From the NCBI RefSeq assembly GCF_003315595.1, contig NZ_QNQU01000007.1, forward strand, positions 124,001-188,000: DNA of 64,000 nt, in the 5' to 3' direction. The notes under the pieces are model-generated. The model searched no databases. It saw only the letters and a program-made list of their open reading frames with translations, and was not told the DNA's origin. Source of the stretch: Pedobacter miscanthi (GTDB lineage Bacteria > Bacteroidota > Bacteroidia > Sphingobacteriales > Sphingobacteriaceae). The position numbers and the translations under genes are program-made. Numbering within the stretch: position 1 is the stretch's first letter; every line of letters starts with the position of its first letter. Below, in pieces: positions 44,926 through 54,363 of this stretch.

Positions 44926-44950
44926 ATGAGTTCGAATCTCGTCGGGAGCA
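44926..44950 (+). other. 3' end of a tRNA gene: probable attachment-site half
   Basis: ATGAG-TTCGAAT-CTCGT forms a T-arm (one T-G pair). It is followed by the seven-base acceptor strand CGGGAGC and a discriminator A. No 5' acceptor (GCTCCCG), D-arm or anticodon arm precedes it at the right distance, so this is a fragment. Next to an integrase, it is most simply the displaced 3' end created by site-specific integration into a tRNA gene. Confidence 0.65.
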
Positions 44951-44957
44951 CGAAACT

Positions 44958-44990
44958 AACCTTACCAGTTTAACATGGTAAGGTTTTTTT
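44958..44990 (+). terminator. Terminator following the tRNA 3' fragment
   Basis: AACCTTACCA (44958-44967) and TGGTAAGGTT (44976-44985) form a perfect 10-bp stem with an 8-base loop followed by TTTTT. It looks like the native terminator of the tRNA gene. Confidence 0.8.
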
Positions 44991-45029
44991 ATTTTCTTCA
45001 ACCTTAGCAAACCTCAGCAACTATTTCAT

Positions 45030-45281
45030 GACCAATTGACAGTTGCAAGCAAACGAAGCGTACTTTACACTGACCAATTGACACTAAACATTAAACATTG
45101 CGTGCTGTTAGACAAACAATCGATACTGGAAGTAAAACAATAGACATTGGAAGCCAAACAATCGACACTGGAAATAAAACAATCGATACTAGACGTAAAA
45201 CATTGCATACTGGTTCCTGAGCAACTGATACTATACATGAAACAATTAACATTAGTCATGAAGAAAACCGATCTGTACACC
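45030..45281. repeat. Degenerate 21-bp tandem repeat, about 12 units
   Basis: Twelve consecutive 21-bp units follow a consensus near AAACAATCGATACTGGAAGTA, with the best-conserved units at 45114-45197. On the plus strand this reads as heptads such as KQSILEV and KQSTLEI, a coiled-coil-like pattern, with one in-frame TAG in unit 6. The minus-strand frame (45065-45280) is open only because of the repeat. It may be the rest of a coiled-coil gene or a noncoding repeat locus. Confidence 0.75.
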
Positions 45282-45384
45282 TGGAAATTGAAACCGGTGA
45301 GGTAGAAATTGATACTGTAAGCAAAGAAAACGGTTATTCCTGTGTTTTCCGTGCATCTGGGACGAAAAATTCAAATAAAAAAAA

Positions 45385-45407
45385 GGTCTTAGCGAGTAGC
45401 TAAGACC
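45385..45407 (-). terminator. Terminator of the second SusCD operon
   Basis: GGTCTTAGC (45385-45393) and GCTAAGACC (45399-45407) form a perfect 9-bp stem with a 5-base loop. On the minus strand a TTTTTTTT run follows directly. Confidence 0.9.
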
Positions 45408-45430
45408 AGTTCAGAGACCAGTACAGATTA

Positions 45431-46630
45431 TCAACTCCCTATTAAAGCAGCTAATTTTTCATCGATCTTTTTTTCGTCGTCACTGTACACCAAAATTTTT
45501 CCTTCTTTATCCAACAGGACGTAAAACGGAATATAATGTACCTGATATAAACTTCCTACCCTTGCAGGCATCATCTTTTTCGGAAATTCATCGATTACCT
45601 GCAACCATGGCATCTGCTCCACATCCATTGCCTTGATCCAGTCGTTCCATTTACTATCGTCAGATACACTTAGGATTTCAAAACCTTTGCCGTGGTATTT
45701 TTCATAAACCTGTTTCCAGTGCGGAATGGCTTCGCGGCAGGGTTTGCACCAGCTGGCCCAAAAATCGATCATTACATATTTTCCGCGCAGGCTTGAAAGC
45801 GATAGTTTACTGCTATCCCTTTTCACCAAAGTAAAATCAGAGGCTAAATTACCGGGTAAAAGCGCTTCCCTGTCTTTTAGTTGTTTTGCAAGTGCCAAAT
45901 AATACCTGCTTGCTTTAGCATCTCCTTTAAACTCATTCAACACCGTATTCAATTCGGTAACGGGCATGGATGAATTAAACCTGTAGTAATTACTAAATGC
46001 ATACACTGCTGATACTGCCGACGGATTCTGGGTTATAAACTGCCGGATCAGCTTAAACTGAACAGCGCTATATTCTTCGGATATTTTAGCACTGACCGCT
46101 TTTAACTCCTCCTTCTTTTCGGCACTTTTTTCAGCAGTATATTGTTTACTTATAACCACTCTTTTCGCTTTGAGTGCTGCAAGCGAAGGATCATTTTCGA
46201 TTGCGTTAAACTGATCCTGGCTTTTAGATCCTTTAATGGTTACTTTTTTTAAATAGGCTCCTTTTCCCTGTCCGTACCTGGTATAATCGTAATGTTCAGC
46301 TCCTGTTGTATCGATACTAATATTGATATTACTGTTCTCCATAAACAGATTGGCAGACCAGTTGCCGGGTTTAATATTCAGCCCCAGCATTTCAGCGCTT
46401 TTGAGCTTACCCTTAAATACAAAGGTTCCGTTTGTAATAACGGCACTATCGATATTGGCAGAGGTCCTGTCTTCCTCATTATAGCTGGAAAGATAAATTT
46501 TTCCATTTTTTATGCCTTTGATGATACCATTTAATACATATCCGGCAGGTGCCTGATTTTGTGCAGAAACCCATAATCCTGAAACACTTAGTAACAGTGA
46601 TACACTTATTTTTTTAAACATCGTATTCAT
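45431..46630 (-). CDS. TlpA-like thiol-disulfide protein with DUF4369 (second)
   Basis: This protein of about 399 residues has a signal peptide (VSLLLSVSGLWVSAQ); ATG at residue 4 is also possible. The N-terminal DUF4369 domain (residues about 28-130) contains LNGIIKGIKNGKIYLSSY. A helical linker leads to a C-terminal TlpA/thioredoxin domain with DFWASWCKPCREAIPHW (CxxC) and the cis-Pro loop HYIPFYVLLDKEG. It acts in the periplasm or at the outer membrane, probably reducing disulfides. It is the last gene of the SusCD operon and paralogous to the gene before it. Confidence 0.92.
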   Translation of the reverse strand: MNTMFKKISVSLLLSVSGLWVSAQNQAPAGYVLNGIIKGIKNGKIYLSSYNEEDRTSANIDSAVITNGTFVFKGKLKSAEMLGLNIKPGNWSANLFMENSNINISIDTTGAEHYDYTRYGQGKGAYLKKVTIKGSKSQDQFNAIENDPSLAALKAKRVVISKQYTAEKSAEKKEELKAVSAKISEEYSAVQFKLIRQFITQNPSAVSAVYAFSNYYRFNSSMPVTELNTVLNEFKGDAKASRYYLALAKQLKDREALLPGNLASDFTLVKRDSSKLSLSSLRGKYVMIDFWASWCKPCREAIPHWKQVYEKYHGKGFEILSVSDDSKWNDWIKAMDVEQMPWLQVIDEFPKKMMPARVGSLYQVHYIPFYVLLDKEGKILVYSDDEKKIDEKLAALIGS

Positions 46631-46643
46631 TTTCGTAAAGTGC

Positions 46644-47840
46644 TTATTTAAAAATGCTGGCTAATTTTTTGTCCATTTCTTCATCACTATCGCCACCGCC
46701 ACCGAAACGGCCAACGATCATCCCGTTTTTATCAATCAGTATTTTGGTTGGAAGCGAATGAATACCATAACCCTCACTTATATCCTCCGACCTGTCGAAA
46801 CCTGTTGGTGTACGTTTTAATCCACGGAGTACGTGTTTCCATACTCCGATCTTATCCTGTTCAACAGCCCTTTTCCATGCTGCCAGTGCGCTATCATCAT
46901 CAGCAACTCCCACAATCTCCAACCCCTTATCTTTATATTTGCTGTAAAGCGAAAGTAAATGCGGGTTACCTTTGCGGCAGGGTACACACCAGCTTGCCCA
47001 AAAATCAATCAGTACGTACTTTTTACCTTTAAAATCAGCCAGGTTTAAGTCCTGCCCGTTAATGTCTTTTTTGGCAAAAATCATTGCAGCACTGCCGGGT
47101 GACCCCGACTGAAGGTTCTGCACCTCTTTTAACATCTTTTTACCATAACTGCTGGCCTTAACCGAAGGCGAAAAAGCTTTATAATATTTCTGGGCTTCGG
47201 CCAGTTTTAAACCCGATATTTTGTAACTGAGCATGTAGGCAGCATAATAAGAATCGGGATTGCGACTGATAAAATCAAGATCGATCTTGTCGCGTTTCGC
47301 ATTAAAGGGTTCGAGCTGATCCCTGATTTCGGCAGCTTTCTCCCTTAGCAAATCCTGTTCGGCATCGGGGCGGTTTTCTTTTTTCGCCTGTACATAGGCT
47401 TCGCTGGCTTTTTGGAGCTGTGTTAAAATGGGCTTGATTTCTTCTGCTATAGGTGCTTTCTTTTGCTCCAGCAGTGTATATTCATCATGAGGTTTTGAAC
47501 CGCTTAGTTTTAATGTTTTAAATTGTCCTTCAGTAAGCACCAATTTTAAATCTCCCGGTGCTAAAAATAAAGTTCCAAAGTTAGGATCATCCATTGATGG
47601 TTTTTTCACATCGCCCGAAATATAAGCCATCACCGGCTCGGTGATTGTACCCTTAAATTCAAATTTACCCGCAGTTACCGTTGTACTATCCTGTATAAAC
47701 CGGCCATCGGGCTGCGTATACCTTAATTTTAATATTCCGCTTTCCCTGCCGTTTATCCGGCCTTTCAGGGTAAATGTTTGCTGCGCCTGCACGCTTAATA
47801 CGGCAGCTATTGCGCCCATAAATAAAATAAACTTTTTCAT
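46644..47840 (-). CDS. TlpA-like thiol-disulfide protein with DUF4369 (first)
   Basis: The 398-residue paralogue has a signal peptide ending at VQAQ. A DUF4369 domain (LKGRINGRESGILKLRYTQP) is followed by a helical middle and a thioredoxin domain with DFWASWCVPCRKGNPHL and the cis-Pro segment HSLPTKILIDKNG. It is separated by 13 bp from the second copy and 9 bp from susD. Such pairs are common in Bacteroidota SusCD operons without glycan enzymes; their substrates are unknown. Confidence 0.92.
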   Translation of the reverse strand: MKKFILFMGAIAAVLSVQAQQTFTLKGRINGRESGILKLRYTQPDGRFIQDSTTVTAGKFEFKGTITEPVMAYISGDVKKPSMDDPNFGTLFLAPGDLKLVLTEGQFKTLKLSGSKPHDEYTLLEQKKAPIAEEIKPILTQLQKASEAYVQAKKENRPDAEQDLLREKAAEIRDQLEPFNAKRDKIDLDFISRNPDSYYAAYMLSYKISGLKLAEAQKYYKAFSPSVKASSYGKKMLKEVQNLQSGSPGSAAMIFAKKDINGQDLNLADFKGKKYVLIDFWASWCVPCRKGNPHLLSLYSKYKDKGLEIVGVADDDSALAAWKRAVEQDKIGVWKHVLRGLKRTPTGFDRSEDISEGYGIHSLPTKILIDKNGMIVGRFGGGGDSDEEMDKKLASIFK

Positions 47841-47849
47841 ACTGGTAGG

Positions 47850-49343
47850 TTATTGTTGGTTTTGGATAATGTTTGGGTTTTCTGTTAGAACAAGTTGCGA
47901 AATCCGCATTACTACTTTTGCATCGGTCGCGTTAACTGTTATCGGAGGCGAATTAAATGAACTGTAAGTCCGAACCATCGGCAGGCCGTTTCTAAAATAA
48001 TCGTAACTATTATGTCCCTCGAATGCCAGTTCAAGCCGTCTTTCCAGTAAAATAGCATCAAATAACGTTTGACCTGATAAACCAACCAATGGTGTTAATC
48101 CGGCACGGGTATGGATCACATTTAAATCGGCAAGGGCACCATCTGCATCCCCGCTTTTTAACCTTGCCTCTGCCCTGTTGAGGTAAACTTCTGCCAACCT
48201 TAAATGATTAAAGGGGGCATAAGAATAGTATACACCATTAACTCCGTTAAAAAACCGGTAACTGTATTTAGCGGTACTTAATACATCGGTAGTGTTGCCA
48301 GGGTAAAGATCGGTGAAGTAAAACCCCTTCCGCAGGTCGTTTGTGGCCAGTTTGCCCAACAGATCGGGTGATGGTTTAATCTGCCCGGTGGTATAAAGGT
48401 TTACATAAGTTCCCTGGGGCTGCATCAGTAAGATGGGTAACGTTGTGGTATTGGCCTCATGGTTAATGGCCCAAATGGTTTCGGTATTTAACTGATTGCT
48501 TGCGCTGTAATAATTGGAATAAGCACTGCCCTGCAATAAACGGTATCCTCCGTTTACAATTACAGAATCGGCAGCCTGGGCCGATAACCTTGCATAATTG
48601 GCATTGGGCTGATTGAAAGTGCCGCTCATGTACAGGTAAACCCTCGAAAGCAATGCAAAAGCAGCATATTTAGAGGCAAAACTGTTTACCCCTTTTGATT
48701 TAAAGGTAAGGATTGATTGATTTAAATCGGCAATTACCTGATCGTAAGAAGCCTGTACTGTTGCCCGTGCAGGGGGTGTTGCACCGAGATCGAGCGGTGA
48801 GGTAATAATCGGAATGCCAAGGTTGGTGGCCGGACTCTGGTAATACGGACGCCCGTAAACACGAAGCAGATTAAAGTTGATAAAGGCCCTTAAAAACAGA
48901 TTCTCGGCCTTAGCCTGCAGTATCACATTGTTGGTTTCGTTGGCCTGCACATTCTTTAGTACCACATTTACACCCAAAAGTGCTTTGTACGAGGCAAACC
49001 AGAATGCATCCGACAAACCAAAATCTTTGGATTCGGAATTATTGTATTTAAAGGCATCTGTATTCTGCAAATCGATGGCACTGCTGGTAGAAGTTACATC
49101 AATAACCTTTACATTGTTGCCCCTGTATTCGCTGATGTTGAACCAGGGGGTTTCGTAAGTACTGTAAAGGGAGGTATAATTGCCAATGGTTGCTTTAGTA
49201 TAACCATTGGGCGATCCAAACTGCTGATTTTCGAAGTTTACATTATGTGGCGTAAGGCTATCCAACTGCTTTTTGCAGGCAGATAAGGTAATGATCACCA
49301 ACAATGCCCCTATGTATCCGACATTAAATATTGTTCTTTTCAT
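47850..49343 (-). CDS. SusD/RagB family outer-membrane lipoprotein (second system)
   Basis: The 497-residue protein has a lipoprotein signal (LLVIITLSAC, Cys near residue 23). It shows the SusD markers AENLFLRAFINFNLLRVYG, YAPFNHLRLAEVYLNRAEAR and the late LLERRLELAFEGHNSYDYFR block. It would cap the adjacent SusC. The start lies 33 bp after susC. No signature reveals the ligand. Confidence 0.95.
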   Translation of the reverse strand: MKRTIFNVGYIGALLVIITLSACKKQLDSLTPHNVNFENQQFGSPNGYTKATIGNYTSLYSTYETPWFNISEYRGNNVKVIDVTSTSSAIDLQNTDAFKYNNSESKDFGLSDAFWFASYKALLGVNVVLKNVQANETNNVILQAKAENLFLRAFINFNLLRVYGRPYYQSPATNLGIPIITSPLDLGATPPARATVQASYDQVIADLNQSILTFKSKGVNSFASKYAAFALLSRVYLYMSGTFNQPNANYARLSAQAADSVIVNGGYRLLQGSAYSNYYSASNQLNTETIWAINHEANTTTLPILLMQPQGTYVNLYTTGQIKPSPDLLGKLATNDLRKGFYFTDLYPGNTTDVLSTAKYSYRFFNGVNGVYYSYAPFNHLRLAEVYLNRAEARLKSGDADGALADLNVIHTRAGLTPLVGLSGQTLFDAILLERRLELAFEGHNSYDYFRNGLPMVRTYSSFNSPPITVNATDAKVVMRISQLVLTENPNIIQNQQ

Positions 49344-49376
49344 TGTATTATGCTTTAGTTAATATGGAACCAAGAA

Positions 49377-52300
49377 TTAAAATCCGGCGGTTAAGCCCAC
49401 CAAAAAGCGCCTTGGCATGCCACTGGCTATGCCCGTACCGCTGTAAGCATTAGAGGTTCCACCAATGGTTGCTCCTTCAGGATCAGATGCGAATAAATCT
49501 TTCGATTTGATTACAAACACATTATCCATACTGGTATAAATATTAAGGGAAGTGAGGTGAAACTTCTTTAACAGACCGGCCGGTACATCGTAACCAAAAC
49601 GGACATTGCGCAAACGGGCGTAACTTGCATCTACATATAAAAGCGACGAATTGATATTGATGGCCCCGCGCTGGCTAAAAGCCAGGTCGTAAAAGTTCGG
49701 ATAATTGGCATTGGTATCGCCCGGCCCCTGCCAAAAACGGATGGCATCATTAGGCTGAGGGATATTAAAACCTGCCTGCCAGGCTGTTGGATCAACGAAA
49801 CTCCTTACTGCATTATTCATGATTTTGTTTCCATAAGAGAAATTAAACAGGAGGCTCAAACTGAAATTCCTGTAGCGGAAATTATTCGTCCAGCCACCAA
49901 AAAACTTAGGTGTGGCTGAACCGATTTCCTGGAAACCACGCAAACGGTCGGCTTTTACAAGCGCAATACTATCTACAATCTGGATCTGTCCGTTTGCCAG
50001 TACCCTTTCAAATTGCGGCCTTCCGTTATCCGGGTTTACACCAACGTATTTGATAGCTTTAAGCGAATTGATATCATCACCTATATAACGGTAGTAAGAT
50101 CCTGTAAAACCATCAACCAGCGAATCACCTTTGATGGAAACCAGTTTGTTTTTGTTGAAACTGATATTGAAATTCATCGTCCAGCTAAAATCTTTCGAGC
50201 GGATATTCTCGGTGTTCAATTGCAGATCAATACCCCTGTTCCTGATTTCACCCACATTACGGTACTGCGAACTAAAGCCTACATAACTTGGCAAAGGCAC
50301 ATTCTGCAACAGGTTTTTACTGTCTTTATTGTAAACATCAATGCTTAGGTTAACCCGGTTAAACAAACCGATATCCAAGCCCAGATTGGTGGTATAGGTG
50401 GTTTCCCAGGTAATGTTATCATTACCCAAACGGTTAATGGTAGAACCTGAAGTAGTGGTGGTATTATAGAATACCGCATCGCTGTAAGTGGTAAAATTAA
50501 GGTAATCAGCACCTGCTTCCCTTCCCGATGTACCGTAAGAAGCCCTTAATTTCAGGTTATGTACCGCTTTGGCGCTTTTCATAAACTCTTCACCACTGAT
50601 CAGCCAGCCCCCGCTTACTGCATAAAAGGTGCCGTTACGGTTGTTGAGCCCAAAATTGGTCGAGGCATCACGCCTGATCGAAGCGGAAGCAAAATACCTC
50701 GATTTATAACTATCATTTACCTCACTAAAAACAGAAAAGGAAGCCTTATCAACAGGCGCAGTAGACGATGGTATGGCCGGTGTTCCGGTAAGTTTATTGA
50801 TCCAGGTACCATAAGTTAAAAATGCACCTAAATTACGTTCGCCCGGATATGGAGTATTATAGGCCGATACCGAAACATTTTCGGAATGGGTACGCGAATA
50901 CTCCTGACCAACAATTGCAGATAGCTGGTGATCGCCAAAGGTTTTATTGAAATTGGCCAGGTTTGAAGTTAAGAAATAGGTGCTCTTGGTATCGTTAAGT
51001 GATATTGCACCGTTAACAAAAATGCGGTTAGAGGCTGCTCCATCGTATCTTCCCCTGTATGTACGTGGATCTTTATAACTGTTTACGCTATTGTTGTTAT
51101 AATTAATGGAGTTTGACGACTGCAAGGATAACCATGGGGTAACGGCATATTTCAGGATACCAGTACCCAATAAATTCAAACGGCTTGTTTTTACTGTGTT
51201 ATACGAATGGGAGTACAATGGATTATCGTAATACTGTGTAGTACGCGCACCTGTAGCCCTGTAAACATAGTTGGGAATAGAATCGGCCAGTGTGCCGTTT
51301 GCATAATTAGGCGAAACCCATGGTTGAAACAGATAGTACTGGTTTTCGCTGTTGGTTGCCGTATAGTTATCCAATATGGCATTGGTATTTAAACTAAAAG
51401 TAAGTTTTTCCGTAATCTTCTGATCTATATTCACACGGATCGATTTACGGTTTACCCTATCATCCAGTAAAGTACCATCCTGTTTGTTCCAGTTAAGGGC
51501 CGTGTAAAATTTAGTTTTATCTGTTCCGCTTGAAATAGATAGGTTGATGTCGCTCTGATTGCCGTCAGTAAAAAAGGCATTATTGTCCCATTCGGTATTT
51601 ACAGCCATATCGGCATCAGAAAAGATCCTCGTAGCATTAAAATACTGGTTAAAAGTTGGGTAGGTAGTGCGTAATGAGGCCGTACCGTTATACAGGGCCT
51701 GCATGTATTTGGTGATATGCGCAGTAGCTTCGGGTGTGTTCATAAACCTGATGGCACGGTTATTCTGCACTTTTCCGTAATTGGCGCTTAAGTTTATCCG
51801 CGTTTTGCCAACAGCCCCGCGTTTGGTTACCACCACCAATACGCCTTGTGCTGCCCTCGAGCCGTAAATTGCCGTAGAAGCAGCATCCCTTAAAATATTG
51901 ATGCTTTCGATATCCTGCGGATCGATAATATCCTGGAGATTGGCTGCGTTGGTAATTACACCATCTATTACAATAAGCGGACCGTAATTGGTATTGGAAG
52001 CATCGTTAAAACTGCTTTGTCCACGCAGCACCACCTGGCCACGGTTGGCCACACTGCCGCCCTGTTCTACAATGTATAAGCCTGTTGCCACACCTTTTAA
52101 CATGGCCAGTCCGTTTACGGTTGATACACCATTACGCAGCGTTTCACCGCTGATGCGCTGTACACTTCCGGTAAGCTCAGAGGCCTTTTTCTGGCTGTAA
52201 CCCGTTACCACCACCTGTTCGAGATTGGAGATATCAGGCTGCATTACAACATTCATTTTGTTAACCGCGGGCAGTTCTTTGGTGGCATAGCCTACATAAG

Positions 52301-52850
52301 AGAAAACCAGTATGGCATCTGCATTTTCAACGCTAATGGTAAAAACACCTGTACTGTTTGTGTATACCGCTTTTCCTCCGTTTTTGGGTCTAACGCTTAC
52401 ATTGCTCATCGGCAATCCTTTTTCATCAACCACGTTGCCACTAATTTCTACAGCGCTGATCCGGTTGATCAGCCTATCCAAAAAATCAAGTTCTTTTTTC
52501 TTGATGACGATGGTTTTATCGCTAATGGTGTAAGTAAGGTCCTGCCCTTTAAAAATCTCTTCCAATGCCACATCCAGGGTAACATTTGATAATTTTAAAC
52601 TGACATTTTTAGCTTTAGGCAAAATTTCATCACCATAAAGTACATCGTAACCGGAGAGCTGTTTTATTCTGTTAAGCGTTTCGATTAAAGAAACATTTTT
52701 TTGGGAGAGTGTTATATTCTGGCCAAATGTGCTGGCACTTACCTGCATACAAATGGCCAATATCAGAAAGGTGGTTACTTTCATAGCCATAAAAATTTTA
52801 GGGCGCAGCCGGTTAAACTGCACACCTAGGTTAAAAGTAGATTTATTCAT
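49377..52850 (-). CDS. SusC/RagA TonB-linked transporter with STN domain (second system)
   Basis: The 1157-residue protein has a signal segment ending at SASTFGQ near residue 44 and an STN domain (residues about 45-110, LIETLNRIKQLSGYDVLYGD). A carboxypeptidase-regulatory-like domain follows (residues about 135-215). The plug begins LEQVVVTGYSQKK and has LRDAASTAIYGSRAAQGVLV; the TonB-dependent barrel ends in Phe. The STN domain together with its own FecR and sigma genes implies self-regulation by ligand. Confidence 0.95.
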   Translation of the reverse strand: MNKSTFNLGVQFNRLRPKIFMAMKVTTFLILAICMQVSASTFGQNITLSQKNVSLIETLNRIKQLSGYDVLYGDEILPKAKNVSLKLSNVTLDVALEEIFKGQDLTYTISDKTIVIKKKELDFLDRLINRISAVEISGNVVDEKGLPMSNVSVRPKNGGKAVYTNSTGVFTISVENADAILVFSYVGYATKELPAVNKMNVVMQPDISNLEQVVVTGYSQKKASELTGSVQRISGETLRNGVSTVNGLAMLKGVATGLYIVEQGGSVANRGQVVLRGQSSFNDASNTNYGPLIVIDGVITNAANLQDIIDPQDIESINILRDAASTAIYGSRAAQGVLVVVTKRGAVGKTRINLSANYGKVQNNRAIRFMNTPEATAHITKYMQALYNGTASLRTTYPTFNQYFNATRIFSDADMAVNTEWDNNAFFTDGNQSDINLSISSGTDKTKFYTALNWNKQDGTLLDDRVNRKSIRVNIDQKITEKLTFSLNTNAILDNYTATNSENQYYLFQPWVSPNYANGTLADSIPNYVYRATGARTTQYYDNPLYSHSYNTVKTSRLNLLGTGILKYAVTPWLSLQSSNSINYNNNSVNSYKDPRTYRGRYDGAASNRIFVNGAISLNDTKSTYFLTSNLANFNKTFGDHQLSAIVGQEYSRTHSENVSVSAYNTPYPGERNLGAFLTYGTWINKLTGTPAIPSSTAPVDKASFSVFSEVNDSYKSRYFASASIRRDASTNFGLNNRNGTFYAVSGGWLISGEEFMKSAKAVHNLKLRASYGTSGREAGADYLNFTTYSDAVFYNTTTTSGSTINRLGNDNITWETTYTTNLGLDIGLFNRVNLSIDVYNKDSKNLLQNVPLPSYVGFSSQYRNVGEIRNRGIDLQLNTENIRSKDFSWTMNFNISFNKNKLVSIKGDSLVDGFTGSYYRYIGDDINSLKAIKYVGVNPDNGRPQFERVLANGQIQIVDSIALVKADRLRGFQEIGSATPKFFGGWTNNFRYRNFSLSLLFNFSYGNKIMNNAVRSFVDPTAWQAGFNIPQPNDAIRFWQGPGDTNANYPNFYDLAFSQRGAININSSLLYVDASYARLRNVRFGYDVPAGLLKKFHLTSLNIYTSMDNVFVIKSKDLFASDPEGATIGGTSNAYSGTGIASGMPRRFLVGLTAGF

Positions 52851-53072
52851 ACTTTTGTAAGGTTTGGGTTAGGTTCAAGATTGATATTCAGTCGGTCTCT
52901 TCGGGATTGTTTCCCGATCAGAATGGTACCCAAACATCTGCGCAGGGGTGCGCTAACACCTCTGCGCTTTATGGTACCTTCTTACGCGCGGGATCAGCGC
53001 ATTTGATGTAGATTTTTCTTCATTTGTTTGGTTTAGTCTAGTTTGTGGATGATTTAATTAATTTGATCTATT

Positions 53073-54212
53073 TTAAGTTTTTGATACGGTTATATTCCTT
53101 CCTTTTATTGTAAATTTCAACAGTCCTGTTTTTTCCAGTTTATCAAGCAGCATGCTAATGTCGGCAAAGCGCGAAACGGAGCCGCTAACCTTCACATGTT
53201 TAACATCATCCTGGTAAGTAACCGTTACATTATACCACCTGGATACTTCGCGCATCACCGTTTCAATATCTTCGCTATGGAAACTGAATTTGTTATCTTT
53301 CCAGTATATGGCTTCTTCAGCGTTTACCTTTTCTACCGAAATCGTGCCTTTGCTTAAAATGGCCTGCTCGCCCGGAACAAGTATTTTATGATGATCAACA
53401 CCTTGATTTCCGAGCGAAAAAACTTTTACACTTCCCTCCAGTAATGTGGTTTTGGTAGCGGGTTCATCACTATAGCTGTTAATGTTAAAATGTGTACCCA
53501 ATACTTCTACCATCTGTTGGCCTGTTAATACTTCGAAAGGATGCTGCCTGTTTTTGGCCACTTCGAAATAAGCTTCGCCCTCCAATTTAATTTTCCTCCT
53601 GGCGGTGTGGTTCAGGCCAGTAGAATAAGTAATGGAAGAACCTGCATTAAGATGTACCAACGATCCGTCGGGCAGCACTACACTATACTGTTGCCCTTTT
53701 GCCGTTGATAAAGTATTATAAACACCTGTATCAGCGGTATTTTCAGTAATTCTATACATCAGCTTTCCGTCAGCTGTTCTGCTAATACTAACCCCATGCT
53801 CACTTATTGCCGAATGATCGGAGGTACCTGTGAGCACAATTTTCTTACCGTTTGATAAGGTAAGTGTTGCTGTTTGCACACCGGGTTTAATGTTACTGCT
53901 GGCTAAAGAATCTACACTATGCTGTTGTAGGCGCATTTTGTAAAAGAACAATCCACCCAATACGATAAGCAATGCAGCAGCTGCAGCCCAATACCCGAAA
54001 CGCATCCGGTAAACTTTGGTTTCTTTTGTAACCTGTGTTTCGGCCGCTATTACCTTCCACATCTCGGTTTCTGCATTTTCGAACTCTTCATCTCCCAATT
54101 CTAAGTTTTCTTCAGCATTTAGCTGATGAAACCAGTTTTGTAATATTAGTATTTCCTCGCCCGAGCATTGCCCTGCTTTATATTTTTCCAATAGGTTTTT
54201 GGCGTTATTCAT
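53073..54212 (-). CDS. FecR-family anti-sigma factor (second system)
   Basis: The 379-residue protein has a cytoplasmic N-terminus and a membrane segment near residues 73-92 (WAAAAALLIVLGGLFFY). The FecR domain shows VVLPDGSLVHLNAGSSITYS and GEAYFEVAKNRQHPF, and a DUF4974-type C-terminus follows. It lies between the sigma gene and susC in the same orientation, as in the first system. Confidence 0.94.
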   Translation of the reverse strand: MNNAKNLLEKYKAGQCSGEEILILQNWFHQLNAEENLELGDEEFENAETEMWKVIAAETQVTKETKVYRMRFGYWAAAAALLIVLGGLFFYKMRLQQHSVDSLASSNIKPGVQTATLTLSNGKKIVLTGTSDHSAISEHGVSISRTADGKLMYRITENTADTGVYNTLSTAKGQQYSVVLPDGSLVHLNAGSSITYSTGLNHTARRKIKLEGEAYFEVAKNRQHPFEVLTGQQMVEVLGTHFNINSYSDEPATKTTLLEGSVKVFSLGNQGVDHHKILVPGEQAILSKGTISVEKVNAEEAIYWKDNKFSFHSEDIETVMREVSRWYNVTVTYQDDVKHVKVSGSVSRFADISMLLDKLEKTGLLKFTIKGRNITVSKT

Positions 54213-54363
54213 CGGTGGTCAATTTAAGCGCTAATTATAACCATGACAGTTTACAGAAGTGATACAGTGACAAGCGTTTAGCTTTTTTTAAGAAAAAAAA
54301 CCGAACAGCATTCAATCACTTGTATTTCAGACGATTAAATTTTAACAAGAAAATAGAAAATGA

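Noticed and set aside
44900..44950. Complete tRNA gene
   Set aside because: Only the T-arm and 3' acceptor strand are present; the D-arm, anticodon arm and 5' acceptor cannot be found upstream.
45065..45280. 71-codon Cys/Ser-rich minus-strand ORF
   Set aside because: It is the reverse complement of a 21-bp tandem repeat and is open by repetition only; no ribosome site or homologue.
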